Assembly: GCF_900141835.1 (NCBI RefSeq)
Contig: NZ_FQZD01000005.1
Coordinates: forward strand, 124,001-188,000
Reading direction: 5' to 3'
Origin: Propionispora hippei DSM 15287
GTDB lineage: Bacteria; Bacillota; Negativicutes; Propionisporales; Propionisporaceae
DNA length: 64,000 nt
Part shown: positions 1 to 8,285 of the stretch, one piece after another
Numbering within the stretch: the stretch's first letter is position 1
How the letters are laid out: every line of letters begins with the position of its first letter
Position numbers and translations under genes: made by a program
The notes under the pieces: generated by a model
What the model was told of the DNA's origin: nothing
The model's database searches: none
Seen by the model: the letters and a program-made list of their open reading frames with translations, nothing else

Positions 1-1283
1 AGCAGATTTTTTTTGTTGATTTCTTCCGAAATGCCGCTGATGTATTTCTCAAAATAGCGGGTAATGTCTTTTTCCAGAATGCTTTCAATCGCAATATCGG
101 AGATACCCTTGGTTTTTAGCTTTTCCAGTTTTTGTTCAATCAGGTCGTAAATAGTCGTATTTTCCTCTGCTGTTTCCTGTGGTACATCAGTTGTACAGCC
201 AAATTTGAAGTATTCAATATCTTCACTCACCAGTTTGTTCCATAAAATACGATGTTCTTTTTCCCTGTACAGTCCTTCTTTTATATGCATCGGCAGGCTG
301 CGGCTGTTAATCCGCACATCTTCCTTGATATTGGTTAAAAACTCCGAATAAGACTTGGCGCAGACCAGTTGGATGTCATTTTTTAACTGGCCGATATTAT
401 TTGTGCAGTTATAGGACAAAAAAGCCCGCATGGTGTTGAGGGAAACATAAATATCCCGGTTTAAACGGATGCTTTCATGTTTGAAGAAGTATTTAATTAA
501 AGACAGGCGTTCCTCCAGCGTTCTTTCTTTGAGTGAGGGAATGGTGATGATCATCGGCAGGCGTCGTGTAAAGGTTTTTAATAGGGCCGAGCTGGGATTT
601 TCCGTAGTTGCCGAGATAATCAGCACATCGGCCGTTCTGGTTTCGTCATCGCCCATTCGCCGGAAATAGCCGGTATCCAAAAAGGTGAACAGCATTTCCT
701 GACCTTCGGGCGGCAGACGATGCACTTCGTCCAGGAACAGGATACCGCCGTTTGCTTTTTCCAGCAGCCCGGTTTTATCTGTTTCCGCTCCGGTGTAGGT
801 TCCTTTCTTTACGCCAAAGAGCTGAGCGGTCAAGAGCTGGGGATTATTCGTGTAATCGGCGCAGTTAAAGGTAATAAAGGGACAGTCTTTATCCTTTACG
901 CCCATTTCAATGGCGTAATTGTGCATCAGACTGGCAAACATGGATTTGCCGACACCTGTCTCACCCAGCAATAAACTGTTCATCCCCTTGGGTGGATAGA
1001 GAATAGCGGCCTTTGCCTGCTCCAGCGGCTGGCGGAGGCTGATATTGTTTTTTAATAAGGCATCCAGCCTGGTTGCCTTGGCAGCAGGCTGCTTGTCCGT
1101 TACGAAGAAGCGGACCGGACGTCCGCCTGATTTACCAACTTTCCCTTCCTTGCAGAGTGCGTTCAATTCATGGCTGATATTGGCTCGGGTAATCGGCAAA
1201 ATCTCGGCCAGGCTCTGAGCATCAATTCCTTCTCCTTCCGGCAAATCCAGCAGTGCTTGATAAATTATGTCTTTTCTTGTCAT
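1..1283 (-). CDS. LevR/ManR-type sigma-54-dependent activator (3' end outside window)
   Basis: This is the N-terminal 427 residues of a bacterial enhancer-binding protein. Residues 1-60 form a winged-helix DNA-binding region. The AAA+ domain follows, with Walker A GETGVGKS at 107-114, the sigma-54 contact loop GTYTGA (a GAFTGA variant) at 161-166 and Walker B ILFLDE at 181-186. In the LevR/ManR family, PRD and PTS EIIA/EIIB-like domains come next and allow PTS-dependent phosphorylation to set activity; those would lie beyond position 1 and cannot be seen. The start ATG at 1281-1283 is preceded by GGAGGAAAG. The gene is divergent from a cellobiose-type PTS operon that carries a sigma-54 promoter, so it is the obvious activator of that operon. 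The sugar specificity is inferred from the neighbours only. Confidence 0.9.
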   Translation of the reverse strand, partial: MTRKDIIYQALLDLPEGEGIDAQSLAEILPITRANISHELNALCKEGKVGKSGGRPVRFFVTDKQPAAKATRLDALLKNNISLRQPLEQAKAAILYPPKGMNSLLLGETGVGKSMFASLMHNYAIEMGVKDKDCPFITFNCADYTNNPQLLTAQLFGVKKGTYTGAETDKTGLLEKANGGILFLDEVHRLPPEGQEMLFTFLDTGYFRRMGDDETRTADVLIISATTENPSSALLKTFTRRLPMIITIPSLKERTLEERLSLIKYFFKHESIRLNRDIYVSLNTMRAFLSYNCTNNIGQLKNDIQLVCAKSYSEFLTNIKEDVRINSRSLPMHIKEGLYREKEHRILWNKLVSEDIEYFKFGCTTDVPQETAEENTTIYDLIEQKLEKLKTKGISDIAIESILEKDITRYFEKYISGISEEINKKNL

Positions 1284-1317
1284 AGGACTTTCCTCCCGGC
1301 AACATGTAACTACCTGT

Positions 1318-1323
1318 ATTATA
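1318..1323 (-). promoter_or_regulatory. Probable -10 box of the activator gene
   Basis: Read on the minus strand this is a perfect TATAAT, 34 nt before the activator start codon. The expected -35 position (about 1341-1346) falls inside the left arm of the large inverted repeat, which has no TTGACA-like sequence there. A protein bound at the repeat could therefore affect this promoter, suggesting autoregulation. Confidence 0.45.
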
Positions 1324-1338
1324 CAAGAGATGAGAAAA

Positions 1339-1387
1339 ACAGACTATATAGTGTTTTAATCAAAAAATAAAACACTATATAGTCTGT
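1339..1387. promoter_or_regulatory. 19-bp perfect inverted repeat, candidate activator binding site (UAS)
   Basis: The arms 1339-1357 and 1369-1387 are exact inverted complements of 19 bp separated by 11 A/T-rich bases. Each arm contains the octamer AAACACTA or its complement. Further copies of the octamer occur at 1392-1399 and, inverted, at 1450-1457 next to the sigma-54 promoter. Position 70-130 bp upstream of a sigma-54 promoter is typical for an enhancer site. The repeat could also form a hairpin in RNA, but no gene is expected to read through it toward a U-tract. Confidence 0.7.
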
Positions 1388-1456
1388 GTTGAAACACTAT
1401 GGATAGATTTACCGAATTGCCGCGGTGAAAGCCTGATAAATCTGCCTATTAGTGTT

Positions 1457-1473
1457 TTGGCATCATTATTGCA
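1457..1473 (+). promoter_or_regulatory. Sigma-54 (-24/-12) promoter of the cellobiose PTS operon
   Basis: The sequence TTGGCATCATTATTGCA matches the -24/-12 consensus TGGCAC-N5-TTGCA, with the GG and GC dinucleotides 12 bp apart. It points toward the IIA gene at 1721, and transcription should begin near 1484. That leaves a leader of about 235 nt that contains the repeat element at 1518-1650. Confidence 0.85.
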
Positions 1474-1517
1474 AGGATATAGAGACAAGAAAAAATTTTT
1501 TATTTATATAGTGCCCA

Positions 1518-1650
1518 GGGTGTGTTTTCAAACTAACGGCATGATCTACGGCGAGTTATTTTTGCGCCAGGTAATGGCCCTTATTAATTAATGAGGTATG
1601 GTATAAAAGGCACTGCTAGGGAACATGCTGGATAGTTTGAAAACAGACCC
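1518..1650. repeat. Dispersed repeat family A, copy 1 (MITE-like, 18-bp terminal inverted repeats)
   Basis: The left end GGGTGTGTTTTCAAACTA (1518-1535) and right end TAGTTTGAAAACAGACCC (1633-1650) are inverted repeats with one mismatch over 18 bp. A second copy lies at 23278-23451 and shares about 47 nt after the left end and about 55 nt before the right end. No ORF for a transposase is present, so a non-autonomous element is the best reading. It sits in the predicted 5' leader of the PTS operon. Confidence 0.75.
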
Positions 1651-1720
1651 TAGGTCTATACAAATAAAGAAAGGAAAATGACATGACCATGAGGCAGAAA
1701 GAAGGAGGTAGTAGTTTATA

Positions 1721-2074
1721 GTGGATATAGAAGAGATAGTTATGAGTATTATTATTAATTCCGGCGAAGCACGGGCCTTCGCCTACGAAGCTCTGCGCAA
1801 AGTGAGGAGCGGTGATTACCAGGAAGCTGAGATCAACGCCCTGTTGGATAAAGCGAATGATGCCATTGGCCAAGCCCATGAAACGCAAACTGCCATATTG
1901 CACAAAGAGGCCAGCGGTGAAAGTATTCTGGTTTCCATTCTATTCGTTCATGCGCAAGACCATCTGATGACCTCCATATCGGAAAAAAATCTGATTATCG
2001 AAATGATTGAAATGACCAAAATGATTCATACGCTGGCGGATAAGCTGACTAAAGGAGGAAATGACCATGATTAA
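1721..2074 (+). CDS. celC: PTS lactose/cellobiose-family EIIA component
   Basis: This 117-residue cytoplasmic protein accepts phosphate from HPr and passes it to the EIIB encoded next. The active-site region is VHAQDHLMT; His77 is the expected phosphorylated residue and Asp80 the metal ligand of the trimeric IIA-Lac fold. The GTG start at 1721 is preferred over the ATG at 1742 because it follows GGAGG at a suitable distance and gives the usual family N-terminus (MDIEEIVM). It is the first gene of the sigma-54 operon and overlaps the EIIB start by 8 nt. Substrate class (beta-glucoside or cellobiose rather than lactose) is inferred from the neighbouring enzyme. Confidence 0.92.
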   Translation: MDIEEIVMSIIINSGEARAFAYEALRKVRSGDYQEAEINALLDKANDAIGQAHETQTAILHKEASGESILVSILFVHAQDHLMTSISEKNLIIEMIEMTKMIHTLADKLTKGGNDHD

Positions 2075-2375
2075 AATTGCCTTATTTTGCAATGCCGGAA
2101 TGTCTACCAGCATGCTTGTTGCCAAAATGAGAAAGGCGGCAGAGGAAAGCGGGCAGGAAATATCAATAGACGCCTACCCGGAGGCTCAGTTATCCAGGCA
2201 TTTGGATGGCTTGGATGTGGTACTTCTTGGGCCGCAGATTAAATTTGCCCTGGCTAAAATCAAGGCGTTGTGTGAACCTAAAGGGATTCCGGTGGATGTG
2301 ATCAATACGGCTGATTATGGCATGATGAATGGGAAAAAAGTTCTTAACCAGGCCCTAAGACTGCTGGGCAAGTAA
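2067..2375 (+). CDS. celA: PTS cellobiose-family EIIB component
   Basis: This 102-residue EIIB domain transfers phosphate from EIIA to the incoming sugar. It starts with MIKIALFCNAGMSTSMLV, where the Cys of the CNAGMST phospholoop (residue 8) is the phosphorylated cysteine. The ATG at 2067 is chosen over the one at 2061 because AAAGGAGG ends at 2058, which leaves 8 nt to 2067 but only 2 nt to 2061. The gene overlaps the EIIA stop, so the two are probably translationally coupled. Confidence 0.92.
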   Translation: MIKIALFCNAGMSTSMLVAKMRKAAEESGQEISIDAYPEAQLSRHLDGLDVVLLGPQIKFALAKIKALCEPKGIPVDVINTADYGMMNGKKVLNQALRLLGK

Positions 2376-2406
2376 CGATATCTGTTGGAGTAAGGGAGTT
2401 GGAAAA

Positions 2407-3816
2407 ATGCGGTTTCCCCATGATTTCTTTTTTGGTGCGGCATCGGCCGCTTATCAGGTGGAAGGGGCCTGGAATGAAGACGGAAAGGGCGTATCCAACT
2501 GGGATGTTTTTTCTAAAATTCCCGGCAAGACTTTTGAAGGCACCAATGGCGACATTGCCGTTGATCATTATCACCGGTATAAGGAAGATATCCGGCTCAT
2601 GGCCGAAATGGGACTGGAATCCTATCGTTTCTCCGTCGCCTGGACGCGGATCATTCCTGACGGTGACGGCGAAATCAATTCTCAGGGGCTGGCCTTTTAT
2701 AACGCCTTAATTGATGAATGTCTGCATTACGGCATTGTTCCTTTTGTGACACTGTATCACTGGGATTTGCCGCAAGTCCTGGAGGAAGCAGGAGGCTGGA
2801 CCAATAAAAGAACGGTCGATGCCTTTTGCAAGTATGCGACAACTTGCTTTAAGGCTTTTGGTGACCGGGTAAAGCACTGGATAACCTTTAACGAGACTAT
2901 TGTTTTTTGCTCGCTGGGCTATTTGGACGGTGCCCATCCGCCGGGAATCAGCCATAATCCCCGGCTGTACTTTCAAGCGACCCATAACGTTTTTGTGGCC
3001 CACGCCCGGGCGGTGCAAGAGTATAAGAAGCTCAGACAGTACGGCGAAATCGGCATTACCCATGTGTTTTCGCCCGCTTTTCCGGCGGACGGCCAACTGG
3101 AGAATGCACAGGCGGCCGATCACGCCAATCAGTATTCACTAGCCTGGTTTTATGATCCGATTCTTAAAGGTGCCTATCCGGACTATGTTGTCGGTCAGTT
3201 AAAAGAGCGGGGCTGGACACCGGACTGGACAGCCGAAGAACTGACAGTTTTAAAATGGGCAGCTCCAAAAAATGATTTTATCGGACTTAACTATTATCAG
3301 CCGCAAAGAGTTATTAAGAATAACCCTGAAGAAGAAGCCGGGCCGGCATCGCACAAAGTCATTGCCGGAGCACCGGGAAAAGTATCTTTTGACAGAGTAT
3401 ATAAAACAGTCAGCCTGGAGGATAAAAAGTACACCAAATGGGGTTGGGAAATATCGCCGGAGGGACTGTTGGAAGGCCTTAGAATGCTGCGCGGTGCTTA
3501 TGGCGATATAAAGCTATACATCACGGAAAACGGGCTGGGTGACCAGGATCCGGTTGAGAATGGACAAATTCTTGATGCAGACCGGGTGGAATACATTCGG
3601 GAGCACCTAAAAGCGGTGAAACAGGGCTTGCGGGAAGGGCTTCATATTAAAGGCTATTATGCCTGGTCAGCCATTGATCTCTTAAGTTGGCTCAATGGTT
3701 TTAAGAAGCAATACGGGTTTATTTACGTGGATCAACAGAACAATTTGGCCAGAAAAAAGAAACTGTCTTTTGATTGGTATAAACAGGTGATTGCCAACAG
3801 GGGAGGTGAGCTATGA
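2407..3816 (+). CDS. 6-phospho-beta-glucosidase, glycoside hydrolase family 1
   Basis: This 469-residue GH1 enzyme cleaves the phosphorylated beta-glucoside produced by the PTS in the cytoplasm. The acid/base Glu163 lies in TFNET and the nucleophile Glu374 in YITENG. At the specificity site the usual Glu of plain beta-glucosidases (DNFEW) is Ser427 in DLLSW, and Lys434/Tyr436 follow in KKQYGF. This Ser/Lys/Tyr set binds the 6-phosphate in 6-phospho-glycosidases. The gene lies between EIIB and EIIC, as is common for cellobiose, arbutin and salicin operons. Which beta-glucoside is preferred cannot be read from the sequence. Confidence 0.93.
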   Translation: MRFPHDFFFGAASAAYQVEGAWNEDGKGVSNWDVFSKIPGKTFEGTNGDIAVDHYHRYKEDIRLMAEMGLESYRFSVAWTRIIPDGDGEINSQGLAFYNALIDECLHYGIVPFVTLYHWDLPQVLEEAGGWTNKRTVDAFCKYATTCFKAFGDRVKHWITFNETIVFCSLGYLDGAHPPGISHNPRLYFQATHNVFVAHARAVQEYKKLRQYGEIGITHVFSPAFPADGQLENAQAADHANQYSLAWFYDPILKGAYPDYVVGQLKERGWTPDWTAEELTVLKWAAPKNDFIGLNYYQPQRVIKNNPEEEAGPASHKVIAGAPGKVSFDRVYKTVSLEDKKYTKWGWEISPEGLLEGLRMLRGAYGDIKLYITENGLGDQDPVENGQILDADRVEYIREHLKAVKQGLREGLHIKGYYAWSAIDLLSWLNGFKKQYGFIYVDQQNNLARKKKLSFDWYKQVIANRGGEL

Positions 3817-3866
3817 GCCCAGATTGCTAGGATAGTACGCTACCAATAAAATGAGGAGGTTTGACA

Positions 3867-5207
3867 ATGGAGAGTTTTGTGGAAAAGTTTGAAAAAATGA
3901 CCCCGGTAATTTTAAAATTTGCCAATGCCAAAGCAGTGGTTGCCATGAAGGACGGGTTGATGAACATTATACCGCTAACCCTGATTGGTTCGATATTTTT
4001 GCTGCTGGCTTTCATCCCGCTGCCTGGCTGGAATGACTGGATGGCCGGTCTGTTCGGCGCAAACTGGCAGGAGCCATTATTTCAGGTAGTTGGCGCAACC
4101 TTTGACATCCTTGCTTTGGTGGGTATTTTCGGTATTGCCTATAACTATGCTAAAAACGAGGAGTGTGAACCTGTTTCGGCGGGAATACTGGCCCTGGTGT
4201 CTTTCCTGATTGTTACGGCCTCATCGGTTACCGCTAAGAGCGGTGAAGTGGTTGGCGGTGTCATTCCCAAAGCCTGGACCGGTGGGAAAGGTATGATTGC
4301 GGCGATTTTGATTGGCCTGGCCGTTGCGTATATATACACCTGGTTTATCAAACGGCGGATTACGATCAAATTGCCGGAAGGAGTTCCCCAGGGGGTAGCC
4401 AATGCGTTTTCGGCATTGATCCCGGGAGCGGTTGTTATCACGTTGTCCTTTTTAGTCTATATTCTCTTTAAGAGTGTGGCGGGAAAGACGTTCATTGAAG
4501 TAATTTATCAGATTCTGCAGACACCGCTGCAAGGGTTAACCGGTTCTTTGTTTGGGGCAATTGTCATACCGTTTTTTATTTCCTTCTTCTGGTGGTTTGG
4601 TATTCATGGACCGGCAGTGGTTATGAATGGGGTTATGGCACCCATTGTGCTGGCCAATTCTCTGGCCAATCAGGATATCGTCAATGCCGGCGGCAAGCTG
4701 ATTGCCGGACAAAATGCCCATATTGTCACGCAGCAGTTTGTTGACCAGTTTATTACTTTTGGCGGTTCCGGTATGACGCTGGGATTAGTCCTGGCTATGA
4801 TCTTTCTGGCGAAGTCGAAACAAATGAAGCAGTTGGGAAAGCTGTCCATTCTTCCGGGTATTTTTAATATAAATGAACCGGTGATCTTCGGTTTCCCCAT
4901 TGTATTCAATCCGTTAATGCTGATACCATTCATTCTGGTGCCCACGTTGTCCGGTATTATTACCTATTTTGCCATTGCTTCAGGCTTTATCGCGCCCTTT
5001 ACTGCAGTACAGGTTCCCTGGACTACACCGCCGATCATCTCGGGCTTTATTATCGGCGGCTGGCAGGCCGCGCTGCTGCAGGCCCTGCTGATTTGTATGG
5101 CAGCCGTTGTTTATCTGCCGTTTTTAAGGGTGCAGGACAAGCAGCACGTACAGGAAGAGCAGCAGGAAGAACAGGCAATAAAGTCCGGGTCGGGAATTAG
5201 TTTATAA
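3867..5207 (+). CDS. celB: PTS cellobiose-family EIIC permease
   Basis: This 446-residue membrane protein forms the sugar-translocating channel of the PTS. It has about ten hydrophobic segments. The family motif FGIHG lies near residue 245 and NINEPVIFG near residue 335; in EIIC proteins these line the sugar site. The ATG at 3867 sits 6 nt after GAGGAGGT and is preferred to the in-frame TTG at 3861. With EIIA and EIIB upstream the transporter is complete. No terminator is obvious between this gene and the porin 206 nt downstream, so readthrough is possible. Confidence 0.92.
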   Translation: MESFVEKFEKMTPVILKFANAKAVVAMKDGLMNIIPLTLIGSIFLLLAFIPLPGWNDWMAGLFGANWQEPLFQVVGATFDILALVGIFGIAYNYAKNEECEPVSAGILALVSFLIVTASSVTAKSGEVVGGVIPKAWTGGKGMIAAILIGLAVAYIYTWFIKRRITIKLPEGVPQGVANAFSALIPGAVVITLSFLVYILFKSVAGKTFIEVIYQILQTPLQGLTGSLFGAIVIPFFISFFWWFGIHGPAVVMNGVMAPIVLANSLANQDIVNAGGKLIAGQNAHIVTQQFVDQFITFGGSGMTLGLVLAMIFLAKSKQMKQLGKLSILPGIFNINEPVIFGFPIVFNPLMLIPFILVPTLSGIITYFAIASGFIAPFTAVQVPWTTPPIISGFIIGGWQAALLQALLICMAAVVYLPFLRVQDKQHVQEEQQEEQAIKSGSGISL

Positions 5208-5413
5208 TGTGGCAGACCTTGGCAAAGTAACGGATCAGCCACGGCAGGGACTTACTAAGCGTCAACAGGAACATACGTTAGCGAGCTTCCCGGTCCGTGT
5301 CATGATAAGGGCGAAACAGGCCGGAGGCTGAATTTCTGAGAAAACATAGGAAACTCAGGAATGAAACATAGGCGGTTTGCCCCAAAAAAATAAAATTTAA
5401 GGGGAGAGAGAGA

Positions 5414-6721
5414 ATGAAGAAAAAAACACTGGCAATTTTATCTCTGATTGTGGCCATGGGGTTTGGCGAAACTGTTTGGGCCGCACCGGCCAATCCGTTT
5501 GATGATGTACCGAAAACCCATTGGTCTTACACGGCGGTGGAAAAACTGGTGCATGACGGGGTGGTAGCCGGCTATGATGACAATACTTTTAAAGGGGACC
5601 GGCCCTTAAGCCGCTATGAGATGGCTGTTATTGTAGGCAAGGCTATTTCAAAGTCGGATAAAGCTGATGCCGAAAACAAAGCGCTGATTCAAAAGCTGTC
5701 CCAGGAATATTACCGCGAGCTGGATAACATGGGAGTCCAACTGGCAGAGGTAAAAGAAAAAGTCGATAAAGTTACCCTTAGCGGCTTTATGCGGGCCAAA
5801 TATGACAGTGATACGGTGGGTGGAAAAACAAGCCCTGTCAATGGAAATGGCAATAAGCATTTCTACATGGACTTTGAGGGAACCATGAAAGCCAATGAAA
5901 ATTGGGATGTCCACTTCCAGAGTGAAACAAACGAAACGTACAGCACCAACCGGTCCTGGGGGGAGAATGACGGAACCTTCCAGCGGATTTGGGCTACCGG
6001 CTCGGTCGGAGCGGTGGACGTAACCTTCGGTAAAAAGTGGTGGGGTTATGGCTCCAATGTAGCCTGGGGGCACTCCGGCAGCGGTATCCAGTTTGATTAT
6101 GCCGCACCGCAGTATAAAGTCAGCGTGTTTAACTTTAAACCCACCCAGCTTGACGGGGACGGCAATGCTATCAATCTAACTAATGCCGGTAACACTTCGC
6201 TGTATGGCATGAACATAAACGCCGATTTGTCCAAAGTAGTCAATGCCAATTTGCTGGTCGGCGGCAATAAAGCAACCGGTGACGGCACAAAAAGTGACGG
6301 TTCACTCAATCCGGATACGGGGATTACCCACTGGGGTGAAGTGGATCTGAGCGCCAAGCTGATGAAGAATGTAAAGGTAACCGGTACTTATGCCCGGACC
6401 AACGCGGATAATTACAATTCCAGCCAGGAGTTCCGGATGGATTACAAGGGCATGGACCTTAAACAGCCCGGCTCGTTCGACGTATATCTCCGGTTGTTAA
6501 AATTCCAGAAATTTGGCGACCCCTCGCATGATGATGAATGGAGTTCCTTGCCGTCGGACATGAAAGGCTGGGTACTCGGGGTTGACTATGCGCTTGGAAA
6601 GGACATCCAATGGGCAACCCTTTACGGTAACCAGAAGTTAAATATTTCCGGTACAGATTCAAAACTGGCCAAAGATAGCTCCAGAAAATTAATCCGTACG
6701 CAAGTTGACATCCATTTCTAG
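5414..6721 (+). CDS. SLH-domain outer-membrane porin (OmpM-like)
   Basis: This 435-residue protein has a signal peptide (cleavage near residue 23-24, after VWAA). An SLH domain follows at about 28-78 (FDDVP start, PLSRYEMAVIV end), then a short charged helical linker to about 118 and a beta-strand-rich barrel ending in Phe435. In Negativicutes such proteins anchor the outer membrane to peptidoglycan through SLH and form diffusion pores. It begins after GGGGAGAGAG and ends at a strong hairpin. Its position directly after the cellobiose PTS suggests a sugar-uptake role, but this is inference. General OmpM proteins are also housekeeping, and the two ideas are not exclusive. Confidence 0.9.
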   Translation: MKKKTLAILSLIVAMGFGETVWAAPANPFDDVPKTHWSYTAVEKLVHDGVVAGYDDNTFKGDRPLSRYEMAVIVGKAISKSDKADAENKALIQKLSQEYYRELDNMGVQLAEVKEKVDKVTLSGFMRAKYDSDTVGGKTSPVNGNGNKHFYMDFEGTMKANENWDVHFQSETNETYSTNRSWGENDGTFQRIWATGSVGAVDVTFGKKWWGYGSNVAWGHSGSGIQFDYAAPQYKVSVFNFKPTQLDGDGNAINLTNAGNTSLYGMNINADLSKVVNANLLVGGNKATGDGTKSDGSLNPDTGITHWGEVDLSAKLMKNVKVTGTYARTNADNYNSSQEFRMDYKGMDLKQPGSFDVYLRLLKFQKFGDPSHDDEWSSLPSDMKGWVLGVDYALGKDIQWATLYGNQKLNISGTDSKLAKDSSRKLIRTQVDIHF

Positions 6722-6748
6722 TTATCAACTTACCCAGGAAATATTCGC

Positions 6749-6786
6749 AGCTCCCGTGTATTCGCAGTACACGGGAGCTTCTTTCA
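6749..6786 (+). terminator. Rho-independent terminator after the SLH porin
   Basis: A perfect 12-bp stem (AGCTCCCGTGTA at 6749-6760 with its complement at 6768-6779) and a 7-nt loop are followed by TCTTTCAT. It closes the PTS/porin region. Confidence 0.8.
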
Positions 6787-6949
6787 TCTATAACAAGGAA
6801 ACCTCTTTTCATGTAGTCATGCAGAGGGGTCATATGTTGGTTCTAAAATACATTGCTATTGATCTGATTATAGCACGGGAAATAGGCAAACGTACAGAAA
6901 AACGACCGTTTACAAGTAAATAGCGGAAACGGCGACTTGTAGCTTACTC

Positions 6950-7564
6950 TTAATCAAACAGTGGCTGCTTATCCGGGACGGCCAGAAACTGAAACAGCGT
7001 CTTAATTTGCGCTTCCGTATTGCGGTCAACCGACAACTCCGGCAATTGATCTGGTGGAAAGAAGTTAACATCGCTCGTTTCCATACCTGGTGTCAGCTCG
7101 CCGCCAAGAATCTCGCACAGGATAAACAGTTTGTATATATAATGGATATCCGGTGGATGGGCGTGACGCTTTTTATCAAAGACAGCCAGCAGTTTTACCG
7201 CTCTGACTTGCAATCCCGATTCTTCCCGGACTTCCTTGACCACTACTTCGCTCGGGCTTAGCCCGACATCGGCCCAGCCGCCCGGCAACGACCAGCGGCC
7301 GTCAATCGTTTCGCGGACCATTAGTATCTGTCCGTCCTTAAAAATGACGCCGCGAACATCGACCTTCGGCGTGGCATAGCCTTTTTCATTGACGAAAATG
7401 TCCTGTATTTGGGTAACCGGTTTTGCCGTTAAGTCGGCCAGCATTTTCTCACTTATTTCCTTTAGTTCCTGGAAACGTTCCAGATCATATTTATTTTCCG
7501 AATAGGTCAGCCCATTCTGGGCAATCGATTGCAAACGCTGTATATAAGAAAGCCAATGCTCCAT
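6950..7564 (-). CDS. NUDIX hydrolase with N-terminal helical domain
   Basis: This 204-residue protein has an N-terminal helical region (about 1-65, of the kind seen in YjhB-type proteins) and a NUDIX fold. The NUDIX box is GWADVGLSPSEVV followed by KEVREESG. The REUXEE core is conserved as KEVREE, while the first Glu of the consensus is Leu; this is normal for the GGWADVG subfamily. Such enzymes hydrolyse nucleoside diphosphate derivatives, often ADP-ribose or sugar nucleotides; the substrate is unknown. AAAGGAGA precedes the start. A weak imperfect hairpin (6911-6941) lies just downstream. The gene appears monocistronic. Confidence 0.85.
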   Translation of the reverse strand: MEHWLSYIQRLQSIAQNGLTYSENKYDLERFQELKEISEKMLADLTAKPVTQIQDIFVNEKGYATPKVDVRGVIFKDGQILMVRETIDGRWSLPGGWADVGLSPSEVVVKEVREESGLQVRAVKLLAVFDKKRHAHPPDIHYIYKLFILCEILGGELTPGMETSDVNFFPPDQLPELSVDRNTEAQIKTLFQFLAVPDKQPLFD

Positions 7565-7667
7565 AGCTGCTAGTCTCCTTTACTAAATAGCACGATATAT
7601 AAAATGCCTGAGGTGAACAAAGCACCGATACGTCTTTATTGTACAAAAATTTCCCGATTCCGTCCAT

Positions 7668-7706
7668 AAAAAAACAGCTATTGCTAGAGCAATAACTGTT
7701 TTTTAT
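7668..7706 (-). terminator. Terminator after the ferredoxin gene
   Basis: The arms ACAG-C-TATTGCT and AGCAATA-A-CTGT form a hairpin flanked by A-runs on the left and T-runs on the right. Read on the minus strand it follows the ferredoxin stop codon by about 20 nt and ends in a U-run. Confidence 0.75.
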
Positions 7707-7724
7707 ACTAAAATTGCCGGAAAC

Positions 7725-7892
7725 TTATTCACCGGGGCTGATTGCACCGACCGGGCAGACGGAAGCGCAGGAACCGCAGTCAATACAGTTCTCGTCGATT
7801 ATGTATTGGGCATCTCCTTCGGAAATGGCGCCAACCGGGCAGACGGAAGCACAAGCTCCACATTTAATACATTCGCTGTTGATAGAAAACAT
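7725..7892 (-). CDS. 2[4Fe-4S] clostridial-type ferredoxin
   Basis: This 55-residue protein carries two CxxCxxCxxxCP motifs: Cys8, 11, 14 and 18, and Cys36, 39, 42 and 46. The two halves are near duplicates (each contains CASVCPVGAIS), the classic internal repeat of clostridial ferredoxins. It would carry low-potential electrons between pyruvate:ferredoxin oxidoreductase, hydrogenase and similar enzymes. The ATG at 7890-7892 follows GGAGGTGAT on the minus strand. It is a single-gene unit with its own terminator. Confidence 0.95.
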   Translation of the reverse strand: MFSINSECIKCGACASVCPVGAISEGDAQYIIDENCIDCGSCASVCPVGAISPGE

Positions 7893-8225
7893 GGTATCAC
7901 CTCCTTTGGCAGCTTCTTGTATTTCATTTATTATAAGAAAAGAGACAGACCAAGGCTGTGATGTAAATCACACCAGCCGGTCCAGGCTGCCGGCCCGGTT
8001 TTACCGGAAAAAGGCAACCGTCATAAGTATATAGTTCGAAATCTTTTATTAAAATCCTTTTTTTCGTATGTTTGTCTGGGAAAATGATTGCTATATGACC
8101 CTCAGTCCCGGCAGTTGTGCCGGAAAAACAAGCGCAGTAAATAAGCGGTAAGGCTGCCGGCACTTCTATATTCTTAGCGGTACCAACTGAATACATGCAT
8201 GTAATGAATACGGTTTTTAGAACAA
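7893..8225. other. Intergenic region upstream of the ferredoxin gene
   Basis: About 330 nt without a convincing gene. A 104-codon open frame on the minus strand has neither a ribosome-binding site nor plausible composition. The stretch must hold the ferredoxin promoter, but I cannot place a confident -35/-10 pair. Confidence 0.5.
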
Positions 8226-8267
8226 AAAAAAGAAGCACTGATGACTCAGGCGTCAGTGCTTCTTTTT
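8226..8267. terminator. Terminator after the aminotransferase gene
   Basis: The stem AGAAGCACTGA (8231-8241) pairs with TCAGTGCTTCT (8253-8263), flanked by A-run and T-run. It can act in both directions; the minus-strand aminotransferase at 8286-9581 is the gene it would serve. Confidence 0.75.
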
Positions 8268-8285
8268 AGCCATAATGGCAGCTAT

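Noticed and set aside
7924-8238. A 104-codon minus-strand open frame upstream of the ferredoxin gene
   Set aside because: No ribosome-binding site, no recognisable domain, and its 5' end runs into the aminotransferase terminator.
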